A DNA stretch of 64,000 nucleotides from Datura wrightii (Eukaryota > Streptophyta > Magnoliopsida > Solanales > Solanaceae): contig JASDFA010000001.1 of NCBI GenBank assembly GCA_035772735.1, positions 54,823,001 to 54,887,000 on the forward strand. Direction: 5' to 3'. The stretch's first letter is position 1; each line of letters begins with the position of its first letter. Both the position numbers and the translations under genes were made by a program. The notes under the pieces are model-generated. The model ran no database searches. It saw nothing but the letters and a program-made list of their open reading frames with translations, and had not been told where the DNA came from. Shown in pieces: positions 44,616-57,660 of this stretch.

Positions 44616-46615
44616 TGTCACAGCCCAAACGTACACCCGGATCGTAGATATGGAACCAGGAGCCTCGAGAGACCCCAAGTCGACCCATCACATGAGCTTA
44701 CATTTAATTCAATCACGTGAGAGGAAGACTTAGTAAAGAAAACATAATCATAACATAACATAAGGGAAAACAGTACAATACTTATACAATATGACGGGAT
44801 GCAACTGTTAGTCTGATAAGCCTCTAAACATGAAAGGCAGATTGATGGGACAACTCCCATACCTAATCCAACACCTAGAAACTGAAGGAATAATTATAGT
44901 GTGAACATGTAGCCCTCGGAACATGAGGACTCACCAAGTGCACTGTGAGCAAGTCTAAATCTATCTACGGGTAAGGATGAGCTTGAGAACTGAGACCTGT
45001 ATCATGAGATGATACATCATAGAAAGTATGCGGTCAGTATGTAGAATGTACTGAGTATGCAAGGTAAGTAAACCGGACATTTATAACATGTATGAAACTC
45101 ATAAATGGTCATAAGAGTAGGACAACATGCTCGTATCATAAATCATTATAACATATCATACGACTCAAGGTTTTCAAAACATTCGTAACATACATAGACA
45201 TAATCATAATAGAAGAGCCTCGCTTAAAATAACTTGAGCCAACATACATAATCATAACATGCGTAAATCATGAAGAACAATGGGATATTCTCTTAACCGA
45301 CATACCTCACATGAACACACATGAAGCCTAAGTTATAACCCTAGTCGGGAGGGTGTTCGTACCTTGACAAAGGTAGGAACCGTGAAGGGCGTGATCACAC
45401 ATGAGAAAAGGCCATTTGGACCAGGGACAAACATGGGAGGGCTCCAACATACCTACGGTGGCAAGTAGTTCATGAGATTTGGGGCTTAAACGTGAGCCAG
45501 GAACCTACTCGGTGTTCGATACTACTCCCAAAACATATATATAGTGCTCATAGTATATTATGCATGAGTTCATGGCTTGTTAAATCGTGATAATTAGAAG
45601 CATGCATGTAGATAAGTAAATTAGCCATGAGGTAAGGTCCGTGGGTCAGCCAAAACATGATTCATGCTTAATAAAATACATACATACTTGTAGATCATGC
45701 ATATAGTTTAGAATTCCATAAGATCATAATAGATAACATAATATATTCATGATTTAATTCATAATAAATGTCGGGCTTATCAAAAACATCAATGGATCAA
45801 TAGATCATAAATCGGTTTTCCAAGGGGAATGCATAAATAAGCTTAATTGATTAGAAATTCGAAGTTAGCCATATTAATATCAATTTAGAACTCAAAAGAT
45901 GATTAAAATCAGTAGATAATGATCGGGTTTCAAAATAACAAGCCCCATAATTAAATCATTAAATTTTTATACAAATCAGATATAAAACCCCATGAGTTTT
46001 TAAATAAATGTTAATTAAGTAATAGAGAAGGAGCATGGGTGTGGAAGAATCCACTCATTCAAGACCTTACATACCTAGGATTATCAACTCCTAACCCTCC
46101 TTAAAAGCCCAAGGATGAAATTGAATGAACTGAGGTGAAAATATTAGAATCTTCCCTTAGATCACTTGTCAAAAACCTTGCATGAATGAATGGGAGTTTA
46201 GGAAGGTTTATTTTCTTAAAAACCTAGCTTTCCCAAGCCAAAATGATGTAGTTTAGGGCCTTATATCGTGAAAAAGTCAAAAATACACTTAATTAACCTA
46301 CCCTGAAATCTGGCCGGATGGGACCAAAAGACATCTCCAGTGGCTCGTTGGAACCCACTATGACCTATCGTGTCTATCGTGGAATGACCTGTCGTGTCGT
46401 GTCCAAAGGACGGCCCCTTATATCCCACAATGGGTCATCATACCCCTCGTTGTCTCCACTGCCACCAACATTTCCCCAACTAACGACAACATAAAACGAC
46501 TTGTAATTTGATACCATGAGTCGTTCTGTGGTCTGTGCTGTGATATTTTACCAGTTTTGTGAACATTTCAAATTAAACTCCCAGGTCTATTCTTAGGCCT
46601 TCCCGGGGTATTACA
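44616..46615 (-). repeat. T4 3' LTR
   Basis: 2000 bp, plus order TGTCACAGCCC to GGGTATTACA. LTR hairpin TCAGTA/TACTGA at 45034-45054. Palindromic-repeat zone at 46330-46540, shortened relative to the 5' LTR. Confidence 0.9.
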
Positions 46616-46650
46616 ATATCTCCCCCTTGGAAACATTTATCCTTGAATGT
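46616..46650 (-). other. T4 polypurine tract and pre-PPT hairpin
   Basis: The minus strand has ACATTCA-AGGA-TAAATGT (46650-46633, one mismatch), then CCAAGGGGGAGATAT directly before the LTR. Confidence 0.82.
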
Positions 46651-46861
46651 AGGAAACAAGCAGCAAATAGAAATATACAATTTATCATAGCCATATATTG
46701 ATCATTTTAACCAAAAATTTTCATGGAATTATGACCTCCAAACCAAACAACATAGATGAACCGATCTCATGCTTCACATAAACACTCATACACATAAAAG
46801 AAACTTGAACACATGAACTGAACATGAAAACTAAATGGGATCATAGAGTAGAACGGATCCC

Positions 46862-48247
46862 TCAAGTCAGAACTGAGCCGGTAGAGAAAAAATGTGGGTA
46901 TCTTGCCATCATATCCGCTTCGGCTTCCCACATAGCTCCCTCAACATGTTGATTTCTCCATAAAACCTTAATTGAAGATACTTCTTTGTTTCTTAACTTT
47001 CGAACCTAACTATCCAATATTTCAACTGGAATTTCTTCATAACCGAGGCAGTTTTTTACCCCAATGCTATCTATCGGTACTACCAAGGCTGGATCAGCCA
47101 AACACTTTTTCAAAAGCGACATATGGAAGACGGGATGAATTAAAGATAACTCTGATAGCAAGTCCAACTCATACACCACCTTACAAACTCTCCTCACAAC
47201 CCAATAGAGACCAACACAGTGAGGACTGAGTTTCCCTTTATTTCCGAACCACATGACTCCCTTCATGGGAGATACCTTTCGACAGACCCAGTCATCCACA
47301 TCAAACTCCAAATCTCTTTTCCGTACATCAACATACTGTTTCTGATGACTCTGAGAGGTTTTTAATTGGTCCCTTATCAATTGGACCTTCACCATCTCCT
47401 CGTGAACCGCATCTGGCCCTATCATAGCTATCTCACTAACCTCAAACCATCTGATGGGAGATCTACACCTCCTCCCATAGAGGGACTCGAACGGTGTCAT
47501 CTGGATACTAGAGTGATAACTGTTATTATAAGAAGACTTGATCAAGGGCAAATGATCATCCCAACTAGCTCTAAAATCCATAACACATCCCCTCAAAATA
47601 TCGTCAAGAGTCTGGATTGTTCGTTCGTCTTGGCCATCCATCTGCGGTTGAAAGGCTGTGTTGAGCCTTACTTGAGTCCCAAGTCCCTTTTGAAAAGACC
47701 ACCAGAACTGGGAGGTAAACTGAGTACCTCGGTCTGAAATAATAGACAAGGGCACTCCATGAAGTCTAACCAACTCCCGAATATATAATTTGGCATAATC
47801 ATCCGCTGAATCTGTGGTCTTGGCTGGTAGAAAGTGTGCAGCCTTTGTTAAGCTATCTACCACCACCTATATGGAATCATAGTGTCGGCAAGTATGAGGT
47901 AGGCATGTAATAAAATCCATATTAATGTCTTCCCACTTCCAAGTAGGAATGCTAATATCCTGAAGTATACCTCCAGTCCCTTGGTGCTCAACCTTCACTT
48001 GCTGATAGTTTGGCCACTTGGCTATGAACTCTGCGATATCCTTGTTCATACCATCCAACCAATAGATTTCCCGCAAGTCCCGATACATCTTCGTGGATCC
48101 CGGATGGATCGAATATCTAGTACCATGTGCCTCATGCAATATCCGGACTCTCAAATTATCTTCAATTGGAAACATAGCTAACCTTGGAATCGAAGGACAC
48201 CATTTCCCCTTGGGAGAAAACCTCCACATTTTGACTCCGCACCACAT
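46862..48247 (-). pseudogene. T4 integrase with C-terminal tail
   Basis: One frame with few breaks. The zinc region (48247-47950) has lost a Cys (KWPNYQQVK in place of CPxC). First catalytic Asp in WEDINMDFITCLP, then TAG 47867-47869 in place of a Trp codon (G to A). Then SIISDRGTQF (second Asp), DGQDERTIQTL (Glu), YGRRCRSPIRWFE, KVSPMKGVM and a degenerate GPY motif (VGLYWVV). After TAG near 47004 the same frame continues through KVLWRNQ and EGAMWEAE to TGA at 46862. It catalysed cDNA insertion in the intact family. Confidence 0.88.
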
Positions 48248-49510
48248 TCTTTAGCCTTCTCAAAATCGGATCCATATCTTGCTTAGATTTGATATCAACC
48301 ACCAAGGACGATTCTGACCCATTTTGCACAACAACGCCATCCGTCGAGTCGATCAATCTAACCCCCAACCTTGCATGTCGGTGGACATATCTCACCAACT
48401 CCTTCCTTTCCTCATCCACATGGGACACACTCTCAATAGAGAGCCGACTAAGTGCATCCGCAACCACATTACATTGCCTGGGTGGCAAAGGACACTCATA
48501 TCGTAGTCCTTTAGCAACTCCAACCACCTCCTTTGCCGAAGATTGAGATCTTTCTTTGTCAACACATATTGCAAGCTCTTGTGATCCGTGAACACGTCCA
48601 CGTGATCACCATACAAGTAATGTTGCAATATCTTCTGTGCAAACACCACCGTGGCTAACTCAAGATCATTGTCAGGTAATTCTTTTCGTGAACCTTTAAC
48701 TGTCGAGTGGCGTATGTTATCACCTTCCCACGTTGCATCAACACATATCCCAGTCTGAATCTCGAAGCATCACAATAACAAAAAAGGCATCAATACCCTC
48801 GGGTAAATTCAACACAAGTGCTAAAGTGAGTCGGGTCTTCAATTCCTAGAAGCTTTTCTCACAATCCTATAGCCATTAGAACTTTATCTTTTGCTTAGTC
48901 AACTTGGTTAAAGGTGCCGCAATAGATAAAAAACCCTCAAGAAACCTTCAGTAGTAGTCTACTAGGCCCAAGAAACTCCGAATTTTTGAAGGATTCACCG
49001 GTCTAGGCCAATTCTTCATCGCTATGATTTTCTGAGAATCCACCCTTATGCCCTCACTCGACACCACATGGCCTAGAAATGCCACCGAGTCCAGCCAAAA
49101 TTCACACTTTCTAAACTTTGCGTACAACTGACGATCCTTAAGGGTCTGAAGCACTACTCTTAAATGAGTGGCATGATCCTCCTCGCTCCGGGAGTAAGGA
49201 TGTCATTAATGAACACAATCACGAACATGTCTAAATATTCCATTAATACCCTGTGAGCCATAAAAGCTGTAGGAGCATTGGTTAGTCCAAATCACATAAC
49301 TACAAACTCATAATGGTCATATCGAGTCCTGAAGGCTGTCTTTGGGATATCACACTCCCAGACTCTTAGCTGGTGATACCCAAACCTGAGATCTATCTTC
49401 GACAGAGACATGGCACCCTGGAGTTGGTCAAATAGATCATCAATCCTGGGCAAGGGGTACCTATTCTTAAAGGTGACCTTATTAAGTTGCCGATAGTCAA
49501 TACACATTCA
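48248..49510 (-). pseudogene. T4 reverse transcriptase and RNase H
   Basis: RT: MCIDYRQLNKVTFKN (49507 down), LSKIDLRFGYHQLRV, then the catalytic motif reads VFINDIL (Asn codon 49205-49207), losing the first Asp. AKFRKCEFWLDSVAFLGHVV (49154-48948) is the connection region. RNase H: DVFTDHKSLQYVLT, RQRRWLELLKDYD and a shifted ADALSRLS. Several frameshifts. Confidence 0.85.
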
Positions 49511-50260
49511 AAAGGATCTATCCTTCTTTCAAACAAATAGAACCTGTGCGCACCATGGAGACTTGCTCGGTCTAATGAAAGCCTTATCCAACAAGTCCTT
49601 CAACTGTTCCTATAACTCTTTTAACTCAGATGGGGCCATCTTGTTAGGTGGAATATAGGATGCATATCAATTTCGAAATCAATTTCCCTTTCTAGAGGAA
49701 CACCTGGTAAATCATAGGGAAATCCCTCTAGATACTCGCACACCACTAGAACTGATTGAATAGTCGGGGTCTCAGACTCTACATCCTTAACCCTAACTAG
49801 GTGGTACATGCAACCCTTAGAGATCATTTTCCTAGCCTTTAGATATGAAATAAACTGACCGGATGGTTTAACTGAATTACCCTTCCATTCCAAAACTGAC
49901 TCACCCGAAAATCAGAATTCCACTGCATGGGTCTTACAATTAATGAAGCATAGCATGCAAACAACCAATACATACCCAATATGATGTAAAAATCAGTCAT
50001 GGACAATTCTACTAAGTCCGCAGAAGTAACCTTATGCAACACCATAATGGGGCAACCTCTATATATCCGCCTAGCTACAACTAATTCACCGACTAGAGTA
50101 GATACGGAGAATGGTTCTGACAGAATTTGAGGACTAACTCAAAAAATACTAGCAATGTAAGGGGTCACGAAATACAAGGTAGCTCCTAGATCTAACAAAT
50201 CCTAAGAATCAATATGGAAGACTTGCAACATACCCGTGACCATATCTGGCGAAGCCTTCT
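49511..50260 (-). pseudogene. T4 protease
   Basis: TDFYIILGMYWLFACYASL (49839-50045; the family has GMDWL), then EWKG and SGQFISYLKARKMISKGCM. The active-site segment near 50180-50215 is out of frame. Confidence 0.75.
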
Positions 50261-51440
50261 GCTCCTGTCGAGGCACTAGGGAATAAAACTTATTTCGGCG
50301 CTGACCACTTGCCGAGATTGTCAAGACACCCTACTGTGGGGGTCGTGCTGCTGTAGTGGTAGAACTGGCTACTGGGAAATCTCTGATCTTGTGTCCGGGT
50401 TTTCCACACCCGAAATAAGCATCTGCACCGATCAGGCACCTCCCGGGATGATTTTTGCTACATCTTAAACAAGCTAGGAAAGTGCGCTCCACCTACATGC
50501 TACCATGATTCCTCGAGCCTGTAGCCCTACTCCTCTAGTCTCCCCTGAACCTGGACGGCATACTAGCCAATGATTGAGCTAGAGTAGTAGACCTGTGTTG
50601 GGACTACTGGCGTGATCCACCTCTTGACCTGGCTTGAGAAAACCCATAGCTGTCGTTCCTGGCCCTTTTGTCCTCTCACTGCCTTCTATATATCGACTCC
50701 ATCTTTTGGGCATGCAATACAATACGGGGAAAGTCGACATCTCGGTGTAGGATGGCAATTCAGCAATCCTTATCTAAGTAATATTCTACTCCATGCACAA
50801 AGCGGGTCACCCAAGCCCGCTGATCCGCCACCAACTCTGGAGCATATTTAGATAGCCGAGTGAACTCCAAGGCATACTCCTGGACTGACATGTTTCCATG
50901 CTTCAAAGTCACAAAATCAGCCGCCTTAAGCTCCCTCATCTCCTAAGGGAAGAACCGATCGATGAACGCGGTGTGGAACTCATCCCAACCTATTGGGCTT
51001 GCACCCGCTGTCCTAGAACCTCTCCATTCCTGGAACCTTATATGTGCTACCCCCTTGAGCTGATAGGAGGTCAAATCAACACATTCCGCATTATTCACCC
51101 CTATAACCTTGGTGATCTTTAGAATTTCCTCAATAAAGTCATGTGGGTCCTCGTCTACCTTCGACCCTATGAACTCCGTAGGGCTCATCCTAAAAAATTC
51201 GCTCATCCTAGCAGCTGTCGCATTCCCATTTTGCAGATAATGTGCCATAGTCTAATTCTAGACCTGAGCTGTCATGGACTATGCAAACATCTGAATAGCC
51301 TCCCTAAACACAACATGGGCGGCTGGCTCTGGTACATGATCCTCATGAACGGATGGAGCTGGTTGATGCTCTCTATCATTGGCACCCTCATGATTGTTAC
51401 CATTACCGTTCCTCCTAGTATTTACTTGGCGTGGAGGCAT
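50261..51440 (-). pseudogene. T4 gag
   Basis: ATG 51440 (MPPRQVNTRRNG), a charged head, then the Gag domain (50943-51248) with FIGSKVDEDPHDFIEEI, SYQLKGVAHIRFQEW and GWDEFHTAFIDRFFP. A zinc knuckle near 50390-50480 reads YFGCGKPGHKIRDF (outer Cys residues lost). Several stops. Confidence 0.83.
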
Positions 51441-51630
51441 TATTCTGCAACCACAAATAACACGAATTAGAGGAGTAAAGGACGTTCATCGCACAACATA
51501 GATCATGAAAGAAGGAATCATTTCCTAAACATCTAATAGCCTCTTCGTTATAAGTGTGGCGCGCTTCACACCCATGAAAAATACTCTACATAATGCATCT
51601 TTCAGACTCCCTAGGACACATAAACGTATG

Positions 51631-51642
51631 GCTCTGTTACAA
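51631..51642 (-). other. T4 primer binding site, decayed
   Basis: The minus strand reads TTGTAACAGAGC, two changes from the tRNA-iMet complement. Position and flanks match T3 and T5. Confidence 0.7.
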
Positions 51643-51652
51643 AGTTTTTCAA

Positions 51653-53957
51653 TGTCACGCCCCGCCTTGGGAGGCATGACTGGAACTTGGTGCCCTACTA
51701 AGACCTGGACTGCTGGACTACTGAGCCTAAGCACTTCTGGTGCTAGGCTGGCTCTAACTCTGGATTCATGGAACCAACGGGCTATATAACGGTTGCAAAT
51801 ATAGCCTCCGACCGACTAGGCCTATAGCCTCCTGTAAGAAAACAATAGTTGACCAGAACCACAGTAGTATAAAGGAACCTATGCGGGCCGACAAGGCCGC
51901 CACGCTGACTAGTTTCACTAGAATGCTGAATCGAATGCTAAACTACTCTGTGACCAGCAAGGTCATAAACTATTAACTGAATAAGGCCCCACAGGGCCAT
52001 CATAAACAAACAAAAATATAGACACGGCCTCACACAACCGGTACAACCAACCATAGGGAATATACAATCTGCAAGCCTCTAAGAATACTAATAAGATGGT
52101 CGGGATAGGGCCCTGACCTACCGGTACTGTACAACAAAAGAAAAGGAATAAACCTCTATCTGTCAAGCTCCGTATGACAGGAGCTGATGACCCTGTGTGC
52201 TGGATGGAATTACGAGGGATCGACTCCTCATCTATGAGTACCTGCAGGAAAGTAATGCAGCGCCCCCAAACGGGCGTCAGTACCACTGGTATCGAGTATG
52301 CAAAGCAATAACTATACATAACTAAAAATAGACATTAATACTTATAGTTACTAAATAACAGAAGATGGCTAAGACTGTCTGAGATGGCATAATCTAAACT
52401 AAGCTTAACTGTACTGGAGTGAAGGTGAGAATCATACCTATCGATGTGGCATCGTGCTGTCTATCAATTTAATAAATAACACATATAGCATACAAGAACC
52501 TATACCATCCCCCATAAGCCGGAAGGTAACAATCGACATGCTATCTATATACCCCTACCCGGGTCGCCATCCAAAAAAAACAATTCACTCCACTCATCTA
52601 GTAACTATGAGCATCCCGTCGGCCCTCTGGTTATGTAACTTGGGTTCTTTGGGCCCCTGACTATAACTTTATCTTAGTCCGGAGGACTCCTGTAAACTGT
52701 AATCTGAGATCGGTGATCTGTAACCTGTAATCTGTGCCTTGGGCGCAAGCGCTCGACAGGGGTATGCTATAATGCTGATCAGCCTACTTTGGGGAATGCT
52801 ACATCCCATCTTCATCCTCTGGCGTACGGCATGCCACTCCTTGAAGTGACGTATCCTCACCCTCTGGCGGGTGAGTCGACACAACTATTAACCCTGGGGC
52901 GGCAAGGAAGCTCTAAGGGTGCCCACATAAAACAATCAGGTCTCTACAAGCAACAACAATCACATATAACATGTATAATAAATCTGATAATACTGTCTGT
53001 GATCTGATATTCTGTTCTAAATCTCTTGCTGAATTAAACTGAATCTGATACTAATTTACGGGCTTTTATTTTGCATATGGTATAATAACTCAGACATGCT
53101 TACTGAATTCACACTGGACATAATACTCAGCATTTGAAACTTTCTTCTGGAATTTACTCTATTTTACTATGCTAGAATTACTAACTTGCCGAAGAAACTG
53201 GCTTTACATACCTCAGTTACTGACTCCTTTGCTAACTGGTGTAGCTCGGTCAATATCCAGCTATTTCTTCCAACTGCATTCATATTTATTGCAAATAGAA
53301 TTAAATTCATAAATATTCTGGAAGAAAACACTACTTTGAATATATATACTGTCCAAACATTGACTTATCGAAAAACATTCGAAAACTCGCTATTTCTCGG
53401 AAGTCCAGAAGGGAGAAATACTCACTTTAGAGCTAGGAGTATATTGACACTAATTTGGATCAATTCCACTAACCTTAGCTCGGTAGGAAGATGATTCGCC
53501 GGACGAATTTCACGAAACTATCTCCGTAGGAATGCTCCCTGCAGCTCAATACCTCGCTACCCAAGGTTATTTCAAGTATGGACCGCGTTTGACAGCGTAA
53601 TCGAACGAATATTTATAGGAACCCTTCATCTCTCTCCCTCTCTGGTCGTTTAAACAAGGATAAATGACTTAAAGTTGAAGGTGAGGCCCTTTATATACTT
53701 GCAGCAAAATACATGGCAACGTGGCACACTGGCCAACATGCCTTTTTGGCTTTGTGCCACGTTGGCTAACGTGGAGGCCCCAACTCCATGCCACTTTTCC
53801 CCTTTGGGCAGCTCGGTTCGGCCTCCTCTTGCGAAATTCCAACTTGGCACTCGTTCTGCCTTTCCCCGTGCCCTTTTCTCACACGTATGGCATTCTAAAA
53901 CTCTCAACCAACATGTAAATAGGTCGACTAAATTCTAGAAACTTACGGGGTATAAAA
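51653..53957 (-). repeat. T5 3' LTR
   Basis: 2305 bp. A TATA box on the minus strand (TATATAAA, 53690-53697). LTR hairpin at 52277-52294. A GC-rich module at 53710-53830 resembles the Athila U3 palindrome module. A 118-codon ORF (51963-52319) recurs in the other LTR and is not taken as a gene. Confidence 0.92.
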
Positions 53958-53993
53958 TCCTCCCCCCCCTTAGGAACATTCGTCCTCGAATGT
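53958..53993 (-). other. T5 polypurine tract and pre-PPT hairpin
   Basis: The minus strand has ACATTCG-AGGA-CGAATGT (53993-53976), a perfect 7-bp stem, then CCTAAGGGGGGGGAGGA up to the LTR. Confidence 0.88.
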
Positions 53994-54244
53994 AAACCTT
54001 TGCTCGTAGGAATCTCAACTTACTTGACTTACTCTAAAAAAAAATTTCGCAGAGTTTCCCCTGTAACATGGACTATCTCAAAAATCCTAAAACGTAGAAA
54101 AGTCCAATACAGGTATTCCACACAATACTATAATATTCATCACGCAATAGACTAGAGTCAACTATTTCATTTATACTCATAAATATGAGGCAACTCATAA
54201 AACAACAAACCTAACGTACCTATGGCTGATTAAGTCTGAAATAA

Positions 54245-55500
54245 CTAACTATATCTGACTTTCATATCTTCCTCTGCTTCCCAAGGCATTTCCTATCAGT
54301 TCCTGTTACGCCATAACACCTTGACGGGAAGCAACATCTTTAGGTCTCAACCTGTGAATCTGCCTGTCTAGTATGGCTATTGGAACTTCTTCATAAGCCA
54401 TCTCCTCCGTAACCTGGACATCTTAAACTGGTACAACTTAGGAGGGTTCTCTTATATACTTCCTCAGCATGGAAACGTGGAAAACTGGGTGAACAGACTC
54501 TAATTCTAGAGGTAAGTTCAACTCATATACCACTTGGCCTATTCTTCGGCGAATCTGATAAGGCCCAACAAATCTCGAGCTGAGCTTGTCTTTCTTGCCG
54601 AATCTCATCACCCCTTTCATTGGAGAGACTTTCAAGAATACCCAGTCAATCACATTAAATTCCAAGTTTCTGCGCCGCACATCAGCATATGATTTCTGCC
54701 AGCTATGAGCAATCAGTAGGCGTTTTCTGATAAGCTTTAACTTTTCCTCTGACTAATGAATAATATCCGGCCAAATAAGCGCTGACTCTCCTACTTCAAA
54801 CCAACCAACTGGTGATCTGCATTTTCGCCTATACAATGCCTCACAAGGCGCCATTTGGATATGAATGGTAATTGTTATTATAGGAAAACTCAATAAGTTT
54901 TAAGTGCTCATCCTAGTTACCTCCAACGTCTAACACACACGCTCGGAGCATATCCTCGAGCGTCTGAATAGTGCGTTCTGCCTGCCCATCTCTCTAAGGG
55001 TGAAAAGCTATGCTCAGGTTAGTTTGTGTTCCTAGGCTATGTTCCCAGGCCTCTCTGAAATGATTTCAAAAGTTTTGAAATAAATTGTGCCCCTCTGTCA
55101 GAGATAATGGACACTAGAACACCATGCAGTCTGACTTTTTCTCTGATGTAGAACTCAGCATAATCTTCGGCAGAGAAAGTAGCCTTTACTGGGAGAAAAT
55201 GGGCTGATTTTGTCAGTCTATCAACAATTACCCAAATCGAGTCATTTCTATGCCTGGTACGGGGTAATCCTGCTACAAAATCCATATTTATTACTTCCCA
55301 CTTCAAAAGAGGCACCGCTATGTCTTGAGTCAGTCCACCTGGTTTCTGGTGTTCAGCTTTTACTTGTTGGCAGTTAGGACACTAGGCTACGAATTCTGCT
55401 ATTTCCCTCTTCATACCTGGCCACCAGTAGATTCCTTTAATATCGTGGTACATTTTCGTCGCACCTGGATGGAGAGAATAGCGGGCGTAATGTACCTCGC
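54245..55500 (-). pseudogene. T5 integrase with C-terminal tail
   Basis: Zinc region with HPGATKMYHD and CPNCQQVK (a stop just before CPNC). WEVINMDFVAGLP (first Asp) and SIISDRGAQF (second Asp) in 55037-55315. Frameshifts and stops at 54690-55030 damage the Glu region. Then RRNLEFNVIDWV, KVSPMKGVMRFGKK and GPYQIRRRIG (54438-54680) and the DRQIHRLRP...WEAEEDMK tail ending at TAG 54245-54247 after a frameshift. Confidence 0.87.
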
Positions 55501-57143
55501 CCATAATCTACTGGCAAAGCCCTGCAACATCTAGAACACAAAGGCGGCCCTTACATCGCAACACTTCATCCTCAATTACCAAAAAATCCGGCGCTTTTCC
55601 TTGCTGAAATCTGTCTTTAAGCTGAACCAGGTCAGGATCTTCATACTGCCGTTCCTTTACCTCCACAACTAATGATGACACTGTGGTGTTCTGAATTACC
55701 GCTCTGTTGTCCTCTATTTCTGCTACACGAATAGCTAAACTAGCTAACTGGTGTATTTCTCGGGCCAATTCCCGCTGCTCGGGCTGCAAGTACGCCAAAC
55801 TCCCCATAGACTTACAGCTAAGGGCATCTACTACTACCTTGGCTCTTCCTGGGTAATACAGAATATCTACATCATAATCTTTCAACAACTCTAACCAGCG
55901 ACGCTGCCGCAAATTCAACTCTCTTTGAGTTAAGATATACTATAGGCTTTTATGATCAGTGAAAATATCCACATGGACGCCATACAAGTAATGTCTCCAC
56001 ATCTTTAGGGCGTGGATCACTTCGGCTAGTTCTAGGTCATGGGTAGGATAATTCTTTTCATGTTTCCTCAGTTGTCTGGAAGCATAAGAAATTAATTTAC
56101 CATGCTTCAACAACACACATCCTAACCCAATACCCAAAGCGTCACAATAAACTACATAACCCTTTGTACCTTCTGCAATGCTAACATTGGGGCGGAGGTC
56201 AACCTGTCTTTCAATTCCTTGAAACTGTACTCACATGTCGCCGTCCACTGAAACTTTATTGCTTTTTGCGTCAACTTAGTCAGAGGTGTCGCTATGGTGG
56301 AGAATCCCTCAACAAATCTTTTGTAGTACCTTGCTAATCCCAAAAAATTGCGTACTTCGGTCGGAGTGCTAGGTTTGGGCCATGTTTTTACTGCTTCTAT
56401 TTTTTGTGTGTCTACTTGGATTCCAGCGTCCGACACCATTTGCCCCAAGAAGGCTACTAAGTTCAGCCAAAATTCACATTTACAAAACTTGGCATAGAGC
56501 TGACAGTCCTTGAGAATCTGGAGCACTGTCCGCAAATGATCCTGGCGGTCTGCCTCTGAGCGAGAATACACCAGAATATCATTAATAAACACTATCACGA
56601 ACAGGTCCAGGTATGGTCTGAAGATGCTGTTCATCAGGTCCATGAATACTGCGGGAGCATTTGTCAGCCCAAAGGACATGACTAGGAATTCAAAATGGTC
56701 GTATCTGGTCCTGAAGGAAGTCTTCGGAATGTCCCTTTCACGAACTCAAACATGGTGATATCCGGACGTAAGACAATCTTGGAGAAATATCTGGCTCCCT
56801 GTAACTGATCAAATAAATCATCTATTCAGGGAAGCGGATACTTATTCTTGACTGTAACCTTATTCAACTGCCGGTAGTCTGTACTCATGCGGAGGGAGTC
56901 ATCCTTCTTTCTCACAAACAGAACCGGTGCACCCCAAGGTGAAGTATTCAGCTTGATAAAGCCCTTATCTAACAGATCCTTCAGCTTCTCCTTTAGTTCT
57001 CTGAGTTCAGCAGGAACCATACGATACCGAGGGATTGATATAGGCTGAGTTCCTGGTATCAAATCAATAGCAAAATCTACTTTTCTTTCTGGGGGAATAC
57101 CAGGTAGCTCATCTGGGAATACGTTGGAGAATTCATTAATCAC
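55501..57143 (-). pseudogene. T5 reverse transcriptase and RNase H
   Basis: RT start GFIKLNTSPWGAPVLFVRKK and YRQLNKVTVKNKYPLP (56826-57143), a stop and frameshift, then 56152-56679 with FGLTNAPAVFMDLMN and the catalytic motif VFINDILVYS. The first catalytic Asp is Asn (codon 56581-56583). RNase H: NYPTHDLELAE, DIFTDHKSL, RRWLELLKDYD and VVDALSCKS (55508-56137) with one stop. The RT would be inactive even without the stops. Confidence 0.9.
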
Positions 57144-57660
57144 TGGAACAGACTAGAGCCGGAGGCTCTACCCGCACATCTTTGACTCTAACTATGTGGC
57201 AAATGCATCCCTTAGCCATCAACTTACTTGCCTGAAGGTAGGAAATAAACCTACCTTTTGGCGTAGCTGTACTGCCCTTCCACTCTCGTACTGCCTCCCC
57301 TAGAAAGTGGAATCGGACCATCCTGGTCCAGCATTCTACATTGGCATAGCACGGCACTAACCAATCCATACCCATAATGGCATCAAAATAAATCATCCCT
57401 AATTCTACCTGATCTATTGTGGTTTGATGATCAGCAACCTCTACTGTACACCATCGATAAACCCTTCTGGCTAAGATGGAGTCATCAACAGGTGTAGACA
57501 CTGAAAAGGGTTGCTGAAGCAACACTGGTACAACACTGAACTTTCGAGCCACAAATGGGGTAACGTAGGACAAGGTAGATCCTGGATCAATCAATACATA
57601 AGCAAGGTGAGAGCAAATAGTCATCATACCTATTACCACATATGGAGATACCTCTGAGTC
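57136..57660 (-). pseudogene. T5 protease (domain itself intact)
   Basis: About 168 open codons with LIDPGSTLSYVTP (active site), FDAIMGMDWLVPCYAN and EWKGS. The domain looks intact, but the surrounding polyprotein frame is broken on both sides. Confidence 0.85.

Noticed and set aside
51963..52319. A 118-codon frame on the minus strand, repeated at 59538-59894
   Set aside because: The two copies agree because they are the two LTRs of T5. No domain recognised and no upstream signal.
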